A DNA stretch of 64,000 nucleotides from Gammaproteobacteria bacterium (GTDB taxonomy: Bacteria > Pseudomonadota > Gammaproteobacteria > Pseudomonadales > Azotimanducaceae), in NCBI GenBank assembly GCA_026709365.1, contig JAPOTD010000102.1, forward strand, positions 1,115-65,114, in the 5' to 3' direction. This document shows, piece by piece, positions 16,565 to 25,590 of this stretch. How positions within the stretch are numbered: the first letter of the stretch is position 1; each line of letters begins with the position of its first letter. Position numbers and translations under genes: made by a program. A model generated the notes under the pieces. That model saw only the letters and a list, made by a program, of their open reading frames with translations. It was not told the origin of the DNA and made no database searches.

Positions 16565-16898
16565 TCACAGTCTGCCGCGAATCAGCCGTCCTGGCCGCAC
16601 ACCGGTGTATTCATCGCGCTCGCGGGTCACTTCGCCTTGCACCAGCGTTGCGATGTAGCCGCTTGCCGGCTGCAGGAACCGCAGGCCGCCAGCCGGCAGG
16701 TCGTTGACGGCATGGGGCAGGCCCAGTTCCAGGTTGTCGAAGTCGATCACGTTGATGTCGGCGCGTTTGCCAGGCGCGAGCAGTGATGTGCACCTGCACA
16801 GCAGTGATTACGCCGCCGTCGATGGCAATGTCGGCTAGGCGGGGAGCCGCGCCGGTACCGTCAACGATGCGGCCGGACTTGATCAGCAGATCGTGCAT
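16565..16898 (-). pseudogene. Amidohydrolase (D-aminoacylase family) with most of the gene deleted
   Basis: The start (ATG at 16898) encodes a typical amidohydrolase N-terminus, MHDLLIKSGRIVDGTG up to GGVITAV. After the junction, another frame gives a typical C-terminus: LLAPGKRADINVIDFDN, LPHAVNDLPAGGLRF, VQGEVT and GVRPGRLIRG. About 450 central residues, including all metal ligands, are missing. The junction is bracketed by two 9-bp direct repeats AGCAGTGAT (16779-16787 and 16800-16808), consistent with a deletion by repeat misalignment. The frame also shifts at the junction. It is a relict paralogue of the intact gene at 13190. Confidence 0.85.
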
Positions 16899-16986
16899 GT
16901 TTCGACCCCTTCCCACTTCGTGCAGGACTCAATCTTCAAGATTATGCGCTTAGTGTTGATTTCGGTCAATTACAAGGCTTTATGCG

Positions 16987-17016
16987 TTGATAGTATACTG
17001 AATTTTCATGTATAAA
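16987..17016 (+). promoter_or_regulatory. Predicted promoter of the TonB receptor gene
   Basis: In an AT-rich island, TTGATA (16987-16992), an 18-base spacer and TATAAA (17011-17016) form a good sigma70-type promoter about 70 bases before the receptor ATG at 17087. Confidence 0.55.
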
Positions 17017-17086
17017 TACAGCCATTCGCCATCCGCGTTGCGGCGAACGGAGCGCGGTGGCTGCCATCTTTAGGGAGGAGAGGGCG

Positions 17087-19423
17087 ATGAACGAGTTCAA
17101 GGTGCTGGTGCCGCTGGCTGGCTTGCTGCTGGCCGGATTGGCTCACGGGGCGGAAATCGAGGAGATCGTGGTCACCGCCGAGAAGCGGGAGGCGACACTT
17201 CAGGAGACGCCGATTGCGGTTACGGCAGTGACCCGGGACGACATCGAGCAGCGCAACCTCGACGACTTCGCCCAGATTCAATTCGTCGCCCCAGGCTTGG
17301 TCTTCAGCGAGATCGCCGACATGGCCCAGATGACCATGCGCGGGATTGGCGTGGACATCTCGGACGTCACGGCCGAGCCCGGCGTGGCCCTGTACTCGGA
17401 TTCGGCCTACCGGGGCACCTTGGTCTCCGCTGCCAACCTGCTCTTCGACCTGGAGCGGGTGGAGGTGCTGCGCGGCCCCCAAGGCACCTTGTTCGGGCGC
17501 AACTCAACCGGCGGCGCGCTTAACGTCATTACCCGCCTGCCTAGCGAGGAGGCGGCGATGGAGGCGAACTTCATCTACGGCAGCTATGACCGCACCCGGG
17601 TCGAGGTTTCCGGCGACGCGCCGATCGTGCCGGGAACCCTGGCCCTGCGCGGCGCCGTGGCCCGCGACGCCCGTGACGGCTATACGGACAACAACTTCAC
17701 GGGCCGGGAGGAGGACGACGCCTCGGCCACTTTCGCCAAGGCCGCGGCGGTGTTCAGTCCCAGTGATGCGTTGAGCATTGTGCTGCGCGGCGAGTACAGC
17801 GAGAGCGAGATCGGTGGGCCGCCCTTCATTCGCACCGACGACCACCCGGTTCCGCCCCTGCTGACGAGCTCCGCCAACCCCGGCGGCGTGCTCACCATTC
17901 CCGGCACCTTCTGCGGCCCTGCGGCCTGCGCCGACCTGCTCGGCCTCAGCCTGTCCCCGGGCGGGGTTGGCAGCGACGACCCGCGCGAGACCTACGCCGA
18001 CGGCGAAACCCAGTTCGACCGTGAGTCATTCGGCGTGAACCTGACCATCGATTACGAGCTGAGCGACGCGGTGTCGGTCAAGTCCATCACGTCCTACTTC
18101 GACATCGAGCAGTTGGGCAACCAGGAGGAGAACGACGGCACCGAGATCGCCTACCTCACCGACAATTACCTTCAGCGGAACGAGGAGTGGTCGCAGGAGC
18201 TCACCATCTCCGGCGCCGCCGACAAGCTGGACTGGATACTGGGCGGCTACCACTACGAATCGGACATCTTCGCCCACTTCAACTTCACCCTGCCGGCCCT
18301 GCAGCCCACATACGAAGCCCTGTTCGGCTTGCTCGGCGGCGGTGGCCCTTTGCCTCCAGGAACCTTGGCCTTCCTCGGCCCGCGGATCGACGGCAGCCTT
18401 GATTCGGTGCCCTTTCTGGAGTTCCAAGGCGATGGCGAGACGAAATCCAACGCCGTCTTCGCCCAAGGCACCCTCGACTTCACCGAATGGCTGCGCGGCA
18501 CCGCCGGCGTGCGCTGGACCGAGGACCGGAAGCGGCTGCTGCTCTCCGTCGCCAACAACCTTGGTGGCGACGGATGCCGGGATCTCCTGATGAAGGACAA
18601 GTGGAGCGAGACCACTTGGAAGGCGGGGCTCGACGCCGATCTTGGCGAGAGTACGCTGCTGTTCGGGTCCGTCTCCACGGGGTTCAAGGCCGGCGGCAGC
18701 AACGGCGGGACCTGCGGCAACACCTACGATCCGGAAACCCTGCTGGCCTACGAAGTCGGCACCAAGTCGCGCCTGCTCGACAACCGCCTGCAGTTGAACC
18801 TTTCCGCCTTCTACTACGACTACCAAGATCTGCAGGCGCGCCTGTTCGTGAACAACGCCTCAATCGTCGAGAACGCGACCGACGCGGAGACCTATGGCGT
18901 GGAAGTGGAGTGGCTGTGGCTGGCCGGCGAAGCGGTGCGCATCGACGGCTCGGTGTCCTACCTGCACACCGAGTTCAAGGATTTCCTCTCCACCGATCCG
19001 CTGAATCCCCATATCGGCACGGGCTGCGACGCGATGGGCCTCGCCTGCAAGCAGGATCTGTCCGGCAACGAACTGCTGCGGGCGCCGAAGTGGAAGGCGA
19101 ACGCCAGCATCGAGTACGACATCCCCCTAGGCGGCGATGCGGGCTTGGTCACGCTGCGCGGCGAGTACTCCTACACCGACGGCATGTACCACACGGTGTT
19201 CAACAACGACTTTGCCCGCCAAGGCGGCTACAACTTGGTCAACGCCCGAATCATCTGGTCGCCCCGGGGCGGCATGGAGGGCGTGCGCGTCATTGGCTTC
19301 GTGGAGAACATAGCCGACGACGAGTACGTGATGATCCATGCGCCCAACGCCACCACCGGCGGCACGTTGACCCAGTATGGCCCGCCGCGCACTTGGGGGC
19401 TTCAGGTCCGCTTGCGACGATAG
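17087..19423 (+). CDS. TonB-dependent outer-membrane receptor
   Basis: A 778-residue receptor. ATG at 17087 follows GGGAGGAGAGG and begins a signal peptide (MNEFKVLVPLAGLLLAGLAHG). The TonB box/plug start is EEIVVTAEKRE (about residues 24-34). The plug continues to about residue 150 with VEVLRGPQGTLFGRNSTGGA, and the remainder is beta-barrel ending in the aromatic-alternating QVRLRR. It lies in the outer membrane and imports a ligand using TonB energy. The plug class (IVVTA..R, RGPQGTLFGRN) is common in receptors for complex organic substrates as well as siderophores; no heme-specific motif was seen. Neighbouring amidohydrolases suggest an organic ligand, by inference. Confidence 0.92.
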   Translation: MNEFKVLVPLAGLLLAGLAHGAEIEEIVVTAEKREATLQETPIAVTAVTRDDIEQRNLDDFAQIQFVAPGLVFSEIADMAQMTMRGIGVDISDVTAEPGVALYSDSAYRGTLVSAANLLFDLERVEVLRGPQGTLFGRNSTGGALNVITRLPSEEAAMEANFIYGSYDRTRVEVSGDAPIVPGTLALRGAVARDARDGYTDNNFTGREEDDASATFAKAAAVFSPSDALSIVLRGEYSESEIGGPPFIRTDDHPVPPLLTSSANPGGVLTIPGTFCGPAACADLLGLSLSPGGVGSDDPRETYADGETQFDRESFGVNLTIDYELSDAVSVKSITSYFDIEQLGNQEENDGTEIAYLTDNYLQRNEEWSQELTISGAADKLDWILGGYHYESDIFAHFNFTLPALQPTYEALFGLLGGGGPLPPGTLAFLGPRIDGSLDSVPFLEFQGDGETKSNAVFAQGTLDFTEWLRGTAGVRWTEDRKRLLLSVANNLGGDGCRDLLMKDKWSETTWKAGLDADLGESTLLFGSVSTGFKAGGSNGGTCGNTYDPETLLAYEVGTKSRLLDNRLQLNLSAFYYDYQDLQARLFVNNASIVENATDAETYGVEVEWLWLAGEAVRIDGSVSYLHTEFKDFLSTDPLNPHIGTGCDAMGLACKQDLSGNELLRAPKWKANASIEYDIPLGGDAGLVTLRGEYSYTDGMYHTVFNNDFARQGGYNLVNARIIWSPRGGMEGVRVIGFVENIADDEYVMIHAPNATTGGTLTQYGPPRTWGLQVRLRR

Positions 19424-19483
19424 GGGTGGGGGCCGCGTTGAACCCGGCCCCCACTGAGGCTCCGGGCGTGGCTCAGCCGACGG

Positions 19484-20017
19484 TCAGGAACCGCCCATCC
19501 GGTCGCGGATCGCCCGAACCGCAATGCGCGCCATCGCCACCAGAAACAGCCCCAACCCCAGAATCTGGTAAACGGGACCGATCCAACCCTTGAAGATGGT
19601 GAACGCTGACGCCCAAGCCACTTGCGTCACGCCGACGTCGGGGTACTGGAGCAGCATGGTGGTGATCTGCGCGTTCTCCCCCAAATCCCCGAGCCCGGCG
19701 ATCACGGGTATGAACGCGAGAACCCAAGTCCCCTCGGTCAGCCGGAAGCGGTAGATCAGCCCGGCAAACAACGTGACGTAGCAGATCGGGAAGAGCGTAT
19801 CCAGCACCGCGCTTCCCCAAGCGTAGGTCGTCCTTCCTTCCGGCCCGTACTCCTCCATCGAAGCCATGGCCTCCTCGTGCGAGTAGCCGGGCTTCATGTC
19901 GAGGCTCTCGCCGCCGATGGGAAGGTTCGGAAACACCAGAACCAGAAACACCAACGTGGCGACGAAGGTCACGGCCAGCGTGGGGGTCCGGCTGGCGAAT
20001 TCAAAGTAGGATCGCAT
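19484..20017 (-). CDS. Membrane protein of unknown function
   Basis: A 177-residue protein from the ATG at 20017, preceded by AGGAGG with ideal spacing. About four hydrophobic segments are seen: near residues 12-32, a pair at about 78-125 (LFPICYVTLFAGLIYRF and VLAFIPVIAGLGDL), and a C-terminal one (GPVYQILGLGLFLVAMA). The loop between the first two is polar. No family recognised. It is convergent with the first TonB receptor gene and precedes a 548-base non-coding stretch. Confidence 0.6.
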   Translation of the reverse strand: MRSYFEFASRTPTLAVTFVATLVFLVLVFPNLPIGGESLDMKPGYSHEEAMASMEEYGPEGRTTYAWGSAVLDTLFPICYVTLFAGLIYRFRLTEGTWVLAFIPVIAGLGDLGENAQITTMLLQYPDVGVTQVAWASAFTIFKGWIGPVYQILGLGLFLVAMARIAVRAIRDRMGGS

Positions 20018-20186
20018 GGCAAAACCTCCTGTCTCGTGGACGGTCAACTGTATTAAGAAAGTGTGCCCCAAGGCAAGAAGAAGCCGCGAGGCGCCGCGGC
20101 AATTTTCATTCATGCCTATAAACTTGCTTCAGCCGATACCTAAGTGGGTGTGCAATTCCGCCGCGTTGTCCCGGTGGGCTTCCAAT

Positions 20187-20256
20187 CGAGGGCGGGACGC
20201 CCTTATCCGGGAGTCCGCTGGGTTCGGGCGACAACCTACGGAGCGTCCCGCCCTCG
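20187..20256. repeat. 14-bp inverted repeat in a 548-base intergenic region
   Basis: Perfect arms CGAGGGCGGGACGC (20187-20200) and GCGTCCCGCCCTCG (20243-20256) are separated by 42 bases. It lies in the gap 20018-20565 between a membrane-protein gene (leftward) and the second TonB receptor (rightward). The rest of the gap holds no recognised gene; a GGGGGAG ribosome site precedes the receptor ATG. Confidence 0.6.
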
Positions 20257-20565
20257 AAATGAACCGGGGAACTCCGCCCAACTTCGTTGGCTGAAGCTGG
20301 TTTGGAGGCATGTTTTCATTTGGCCAGTGAACGTTTGACTACAAGGACGCCCTGACGCCGAAACCGCCCTGCGGAGCGGGAATTCGAGGCCGGGACACCC
20401 CCCAGAGATCCGCCGCCGGAGCGGGCACCCTGCTCTCGATTGGGTGACAGAGGGCGGATTTGATCCAAAGTGAGAATTGCTGGCCCGGGAGCAGGTGCCT
20501 TGCGCAACGCTCTTTGGGTGTTAGCATCCATAACTTCATCAGGTTCAACTAAAGGGGGAGAGAGA

Positions 20566-23208
20566 ATGAACCGATCTTGTAGCCTTCCATTCGCTTCACG
20601 GCGCATCACTGGCGCCTTGATGGCGGTCCTTGCAGCCCTGCTGGCCTTGGCCGGGCCGTCGGCGGCCATGGCCGAAGAGGCGCAGGGCGGGGTGCTGGAG
20701 GAGATCATCGTCACCGGCACCAAACGGGATGCCTCGCAGCAGGATACGCCCATCGCCATTTCAACTCTTACGGCCAACGACATTGCCAGAACCTACGGCA
20801 ACGACATTCGGGCCGTGGGTGACCTGTCGCCGAACGTGAACCTCACCTTGCAAACCGGCTTTAATGCCTTGGCGGGGGGAATTCGCGGCACGGGCACCAT
20901 CTCCATTCTGACCACCCAAGACCCAAGCGTCGGCCTGCTCATCGATGAATTCGCGCTGAACCACGTGCAAACGCAATTCGTGGAGTTGTTTGACCTTCAG
21001 CAGGTCGAGATCTACCGAGGCCCGCAGGGCACGCTTTTCGGCAAGAACAGCACCGGCGGCACCATCGCCATCACCTCCAAGCGGCCCGATCTTGACCGGT
21101 TGGGCGGAACCGCCAAGGTGTCCTTCGGAGGCTACGACGGCGGTTCGAACAACTACAAGGCGCAAGTCGGCTTGGACATTCCCATCATCGAGGGTGAGCT
21201 CGGCTTCCGTTTCGCCGGCTCGCTGACCGACGAGCAGGGCTTCTACACCAACGACAAGGACACGGCGACCTTCCCAAACTCCCCTCTGAACGCCCTGGCC
21301 GGCGTCACCCCCGACTTGCTGCCGCCGGAATTGAGCCAGGTCACTACAGGGGCGGGCGAGCGCTTGGGCGGCAAGGACGTTCTGGCCGCCAAGTCAAAAC
21401 TTCTATGGCAGCCCAATGACCGGTACGAGGCCTACTTCATTTGGGAGATTGTGCGCGATGATTCCGACTCGCCGGCCAATGTCAACGAAACCCCGGCGGG
21501 GGAGGGCTTCCTGTTTGAGCTGCTGGGCTTCCCCGGCATCCATGCGGCTGGGCATGACGACCCCTTCAGCACCGGGATAACCCAGCAGGGCGGCGGCATC
21601 AACATTCGTGACGGGCACCGCGTGGACGTCGATGGCTACTACCTCACCCAGACCTTGGGATTCGACCGGCTTTCCGTCAAGTCCATCACCGGCCTGCGGG
21701 AGCAGGAGGAGACGTTGCCGAGCACCTACACCGGAGAGGCCTTTCTGTCGCTGTTCGACGCCACCCGCAACCTGGAGCGCGAGCAGCTTCAACAGGAAGT
21801 GCGCCTGATTACCGAACTTGACGGTCCGCTGAACTTTGTGGCCGGCGGCATCTACATCAGCGACGAACTCGACTTCAGGGCCTATTCCACGGTTGGCCTC
21901 TCCTCGATTCTCCAACCGCCGTTGAATGCGTTCCTCGGCGTCGCGCCGTTGCCGTTTGACAGCCGGGGCTACGTTGACTTCGACCTGCGGGGGATCACGG
22001 GCAATCCGAACCACGGCATCGTCAAGCAGGACCGCAAGTCCTGGGCGGTTTACACCGATGGCACCTTCATCATCAACGACCAGTTCAGCCTCACCGCGGG
22101 CGTGCGCTACACCAAGGACAAGAAGGACTTCTACAAGCCCACGGGCGGCGGCGGCCCCTGCAACCAATACACGGACTTGCGCGATGCCCAGCCAGCGGAT
22201 CCCACCAAGCCCCTCGATCTCCAGACCAACTGCATCGACGAGCTCTCCGCCACCGTGAGCCGGGCGGGGTTGCAGGGCTCGCAGATCGATCAGCGCGATC
22301 AAGTGCTGCCGGATTCGGCCTATCGATTCATTGCGGACAGCACCGAGAAGTGGTCGGAGACCACTTGGCGCTTGGTGCTCGACTACCAGCCGGTTGACAA
22401 CCAGCTTTGGTACGCCAGCGTTGCAACGGGCTTCCTGGCGGGCGGCTTTAGCGAGACCTGTTCCCAGATACCGACCTGCATCGCCTACAACCCCGAAAAG
22501 AACATCAATTACGAGGTGGGCTTCAAGGCGGACCTGCTCGACAGCCGGTTGCGGTTCAATGCGGCGGCGTTCTACACCGACTTCGAGGATCTGCAGCGCA
22601 ATCAGGTGTTTCGCTTCATCGACCCGGTCAGTGGCATGGAGGGGCAGGAGACCATTACCCTCAACGCCGGCGAGTCCAATGCCAAAGGCGTGGAAATCGA
22701 AACGACTTGGTTGGTCACTGAACAGTTCCAACTCAAGGGATCGATCGGTTTTCTCGACGCGAGCTACGACGAATTCGAGTTTGAGGGCCTGGACCTGACC
22801 AGCTTGGACATTCCCTTCGCCTCCAAGTGGCAGCTCGGCGGCGAAGCCACCTACGATCAGCCCTTGGCGGGCGGGGCCGGCCTCACTTTCAACCTGAGCG
22901 TCCACTATCAGAGCGAGGCTGAAATGAGCCCCTTCGACCCCAACGCGGCTGAGGGCACCAATCCCAAGTTCGGCACAGCGCCAACACCTCGTCACCCGAC
23001 CTACACGCAACTGGAGGCACGAACGCTGCTCGACGCCAACGTCACCTACAACAACCCGACCGGTCGTTGGTATGTGTCCCTGTTCGGCAAGAATCTGCTT
23101 AACGAGGAGTATCGGGTGTCGGCCAATTCGGTGGGTGGCTTGTGGAACTTCAGCCAATACGGCGAACCGCTGCAGTGGGGCGTGGAATTGGGCATGAGCT
23201 TCGAGTAG
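20566..23208 (+). CDS. TonB-dependent outer-membrane receptor
   Basis: An 880-residue receptor starting at ATG 20566 after GGGGGAGAGAG. The signal peptide ends near AMAEEAQ, the plug begins LEEIIVTGTKRDASQQDTP, and the RGPQGTLFGKNSTGGT block lies near residue 160. The C-terminal barrel ends GVELGMSFE with a terminal aromatic residue as expected for BamA recognition. It differs substantially from the receptor at 17087, so it is a second family member and not a recent duplicate. The SDR gene follows 47 bases later and may be co-transcribed. Substrate unknown; likely an organic compound taken up for catabolism. Confidence 0.92.
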   Translation: MNRSCSLPFASRRITGALMAVLAALLALAGPSAAMAEEAQGGVLEEIIVTGTKRDASQQDTPIAISTLTANDIARTYGNDIRAVGDLSPNVNLTLQTGFNALAGGIRGTGTISILTTQDPSVGLLIDEFALNHVQTQFVELFDLQQVEIYRGPQGTLFGKNSTGGTIAITSKRPDLDRLGGTAKVSFGGYDGGSNNYKAQVGLDIPIIEGELGFRFAGSLTDEQGFYTNDKDTATFPNSPLNALAGVTPDLLPPELSQVTTGAGERLGGKDVLAAKSKLLWQPNDRYEAYFIWEIVRDDSDSPANVNETPAGEGFLFELLGFPGIHAAGHDDPFSTGITQQGGGINIRDGHRVDVDGYYLTQTLGFDRLSVKSITGLREQEETLPSTYTGEAFLSLFDATRNLEREQLQQEVRLITELDGPLNFVAGGIYISDELDFRAYSTVGLSSILQPPLNAFLGVAPLPFDSRGYVDFDLRGITGNPNHGIVKQDRKSWAVYTDGTFIINDQFSLTAGVRYTKDKKDFYKPTGGGGPCNQYTDLRDAQPADPTKPLDLQTNCIDELSATVSRAGLQGSQIDQRDQVLPDSAYRFIADSTEKWSETTWRLVLDYQPVDNQLWYASVATGFLAGGFSETCSQIPTCIAYNPEKNINYEVGFKADLLDSRLRFNAAAFYTDFEDLQRNQVFRFIDPVSGMEGQETITLNAGESNAKGVEIETTWLVTEQFQLKGSIGFLDASYDEFEFEGLDLTSLDIPFASKWQLGGEATYDQPLAGGAGLTFNLSVHYQSEAEMSPFDPNAAEGTNPKFGTAPTPRHPTYTQLEARTLLDANVTYNNPTGRWYVSLFGKNLLNEEYRVSANSVGGLWNFSQYGEPLQWGVELGMSFE

Positions 23209-23255
23209 CGCTTGCAGCGGCCACGGACCTGCAAACTTACGCCAGGGCTTGAATC

Positions 23256-24041
23256 TTGAGCGCGCTCATCGGCAAGGTGGCCGTCGTCACCGGCTCTGCG
23301 GTCGGCATCGGCCGCGGGGTCTCGGTGCGGCTGGCGGAGGAGGGGGCTGACATCGTCGCCTTGGACGTTGACAGCCTGGGGAACCGAGCCACTGCGGAAG
23401 CGGTGCGCGCCACGGGCCGGGATTGCCTGCCCATTGCCTGCGATCTGGCCGACCGGGTGCAGGTGCGCAGCGCCATCGACGCAGGGCTGCAAGCCTTCGG
23501 GCGCATTGACGTGCTGGTCAACAACGCCGCGGTTTGGGATGACTCCTCGCTCCTGAACGGCACCTATGAAACCCAGACCGCCGCCTTCGAGGCCGCCATG
23601 GGCGCGTGCGCGCTGGGCAGCTACTACTGCGCCCGGGCCTGCGTGCCCGCCATGGTCCAAGCGGGCGGCGGGCACATCATCAACAACATCACCGAGCATG
23701 TGAAGGAAGGCCACCACATCACCGGCCTGCCGGCGCTCGGCTACGACTGCGCCAAGTTCTCGCAGTGGCGGCAGACCGAAACCTGGGCGATGGAGTTGGC
23801 GGACTCAAACATCCGGGTCAACGGGCTGTGCTTTGGCGCCACCGACAGTCCCATGCTGCGGGGCGCAGCACCCGAGTTGGCGGATTCGGCCATGAAGCCG
23901 CAGGACATTGGCCAAGCCATCATCAACCTGATCGCCCACGGTGACGGCGGGCCGAGCGGGGAGACCTATCTGTTCGGCACCTCGGGCACCCCGAGGGAGG
24001 AGAGCTTGGCCGCCATCGCGGCACTGGCGCCGACTGGCTAG
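23256..24041 (+). CDS. SDR-family oxidoreductase (atypical active site)
   Basis: A 261-residue Rossmann-fold protein starting at TTG 23256. The cofactor-binding TGSAVGIG (about residues 13-20), the LVNNAAVW motif (about residues 87-94) and the YDCAK tyrosine-lysine pair (about residues 164-168) are present. The usual serine about 13 residues before the tyrosine is not evident; that region reads NITEHVKEGHHITG. Activity may therefore be altered or use a different residue. It follows the TonB receptor gene closely and probably belongs to the same uptake/catabolic unit. Confidence 0.8.
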   Translation: MSALIGKVAVVTGSAVGIGRGVSVRLAEEGADIVALDVDSLGNRATAEAVRATGRDCLPIACDLADRVQVRSAIDAGLQAFGRIDVLVNNAAVWDDSSLLNGTYETQTAAFEAAMGACALGSYYCARACVPAMVQAGGGHIINNITEHVKEGHHITGLPALGYDCAKFSQWRQTETWAMELADSNIRVNGLCFGATDSPMLRGAAPELADSAMKPQDIGQAIINLIAHGDGGPSGETYLFGTSGTPREESLAAIAALAPTG

Positions 24042-24085
24042 GAGCCCGCGCATTCAGCAGGTCTTGTAGGGGAGGAAGCCATGAC

Positions 24086-24172
24086 GGGCCCAACAACTAC
24101 ATTTGGCTCTGCACCATGCGCGCCCGCATGCAGGGCTTCTTGATCTTCGACTACGCCGCCCGCGATGTTCGA
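24086..24172 (+). pseudogene. Fragment of an NADP-dependent (CurA-like MDR) oxidoreductase
   Basis: One frame reads GPNNYIWLCTMRARMQGFLI then FDYAARD, closely resembling the conserved late region of NADP-dependent alkenal/curcumin reductase-type MDR proteins (NY..L..KRARMEGF..FDYADRY pattern). No upstream domain and no matching C-terminus are present; downstream the frame becomes unrelated sequence. It is a relict in the 351-base gap between the SDR and nuoA. The rest of that gap presumably carries the nuo promoter, but no convincing -35/-10 pair was chosen. Confidence 0.6.
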
Positions 24173-24392
24173 GAAAACGGCGTGCCGCTTGAGACTTACC
24201 GAATCAAGAGCGAGAGGACCGGACGGCAAATTGGCGCATACCGGTGTTCGCGCAACCCCTTGCGCCTGAACCAGTCGGCCATTATCGTTCGCGCCTGATC
24301 GATGCCTCCTTTCGCCATGCCGTGCATTCGCCGCCGCGGGCGTTTCGACGGCACACCGCAAGCGCGGCCCTAGCAACACCAATGAGGACAGC

Positions 24393-24863
24393 ATGAGTTC
24401 GGAAGCCGATGTCGCCAGCGCTGCCGTCCAAAGCCAGAATTTGTGGCCGGTGGTTCTGTACGCCCTGGGCGTTGGCGTGGTGGTCGTTGCGTCCATCGGC
24501 GGTTCCTGGCTGCTTGGCGCCCGGACCCGCAAGCGCAAGGCCACCGACATGCCCTTTGAGTCCGGCATCGTGCCGGTCGGCGCCGCTGAGCAGACGCGGC
24601 TGTCCATCGAGTTCTACCTGATCGCCATGTTCTTCGTCATCTTCGACTTGGAGACCATCTTCATCTTCGCTTGGGCGGTGGCGTTCTTCGAACTCGGTTG
24701 GCGCGGTTACTTGGGTGCGTCGGCGTTCATCGTCATTCTCTTGGTGGCCTTGGTCTATGAGTGGCGCACTGGGGCGCTGGACTGGGGCCTGAAGCATCGG
24801 CAAAAGCGTGGCCGCTACGCGGTTGGAGCGCCCACGGGCGCGGCGCAAGGAGGGGCTGCCTGA
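24393..24863 (+). CDS. nuoA: NADH-quinone oxidoreductase subunit A
   Basis: A 156-residue membrane-arm subunit of respiratory complex I. Three transmembrane segments and the conserved loop [20 protein letters not shown] (about residues 55-74) near the quinone channel are present, followed by [17 protein letters not shown], which contains the conserved FDLE. The C-terminal tail is longer and more basic than in many homologues. It is the first gene of nuoABCDEF; nuoB starts 1 base after its stop. Confidence 0.95.
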   Translation: MSSEADVASAAVQSQNLWPVVLYALGVGVVVVASIGGSWLLGARTRKRKATDMPFESGIVPVGAAEQTRLSIEFYLIAMFFVIFDLETIFIFAWAVAFFELGWRGYLGASAFIVILLVALVYEWRTGALDWGLKHRQKRGRYAVGAPTGAAQGGAA

Positions 24864-24864
24864 A

Positions 24865-25590
24865 ATGCAGTGGCGTTTGGTCAAGGCCGAGGCTGATGCG
24901 CCCATGGCGTCGGCGGATGAGGTGTATCAGGAGCAGGTGGCCAAGGGCTTCCTCACCGCCAAGCTAGACGATCTGGTTGCTTGGGGGCGGGCGCATTCGC
25001 TGTGGCCGTTCAACTTCGGCCTTTCCTGCTGCTATGTGGAGATGGCCACCGCGCTGACCTCCCGCCACGACATGTCCCGCTTCGGCGCGGAAGTGATTCG
25101 GGCGACGCCTCGGCAAGCGGACCTCATCGTCATCGCCGGCACGGTGTTCCGCAAGATGGCGCCGGTGGTGCAGCATCTCTACGATCAGCTGCTGGAGCCG
25201 AAGTGGGTTATCTCCATGGGCTCATGCGCCAATTCCGGCGGCATGTTCGACATCTACAGCGTGGTGCAGGGGGTGGACAAGTTTCTGCCCGTGGACGTTT
25301 ACGTGCCCGGCTGCCCGCCGCGTCCGGAAGCGCTGATGCAGGGCCTGACGCTGCTGCAGGAAGCGGTCAAGGCGCGGCCCCGGCCCTACAGCTGGATCGT
25401 GGGCGAGGACGGCGAGGTCAGCAAGTACCAGCCGAGCCAGCGCGATGCCCGCACGCCGGTCCGAATGCGCGTCACTGAATTGGAGGAGCCGGGCAACGTG
25501 GGCGATGCGCCGCTGTCGAAGGATTTGCTGCGGCAAAAGAGCCCGTCGCCCGCGACGCCGGGGCGGGACGGCACCGGCAGGCGGCGCTGA
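24865..25590 (+). CDS. nuoB: NADH-quinone oxidoreductase subunit B
   Basis: A 241-residue peripheral-arm subunit carrying the N2 [4Fe-4S] cluster. Ligand motifs are GLSCCYVEM (about residues 52-60), [10 protein letters not shown] and [11 protein letters not shown]. The ATG at 24865 matches the family start; the upstream in-frame sequence overlaps nuoA and is not used. The tail beyond about residue 180 is longer than the E. coli protein and low in conservation. Its TGA overlaps the nuoCD ATG by one base. Confidence 0.96.
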   Translation: MQWRLVKAEADAPMASADEVYQEQVAKGFLTAKLDDLVAWGRAHSLWPFNFGLSCCYVEMATALTSRHDMSRFGAEVIRATPRQADLIVIAGTVFRKMAPVVQHLYDQLLEPKWVISMGSCANSGGMFDIYSVVQGVDKFLPVDVYVPGCPPRPEALMQGLTLLQEAVKARPRPYSWIVGEDGEVSKYQPSQRDARTPVRMRVTELEEPGNVGDAPLSKDLLRQKSPSPATPGRDGTGRRR

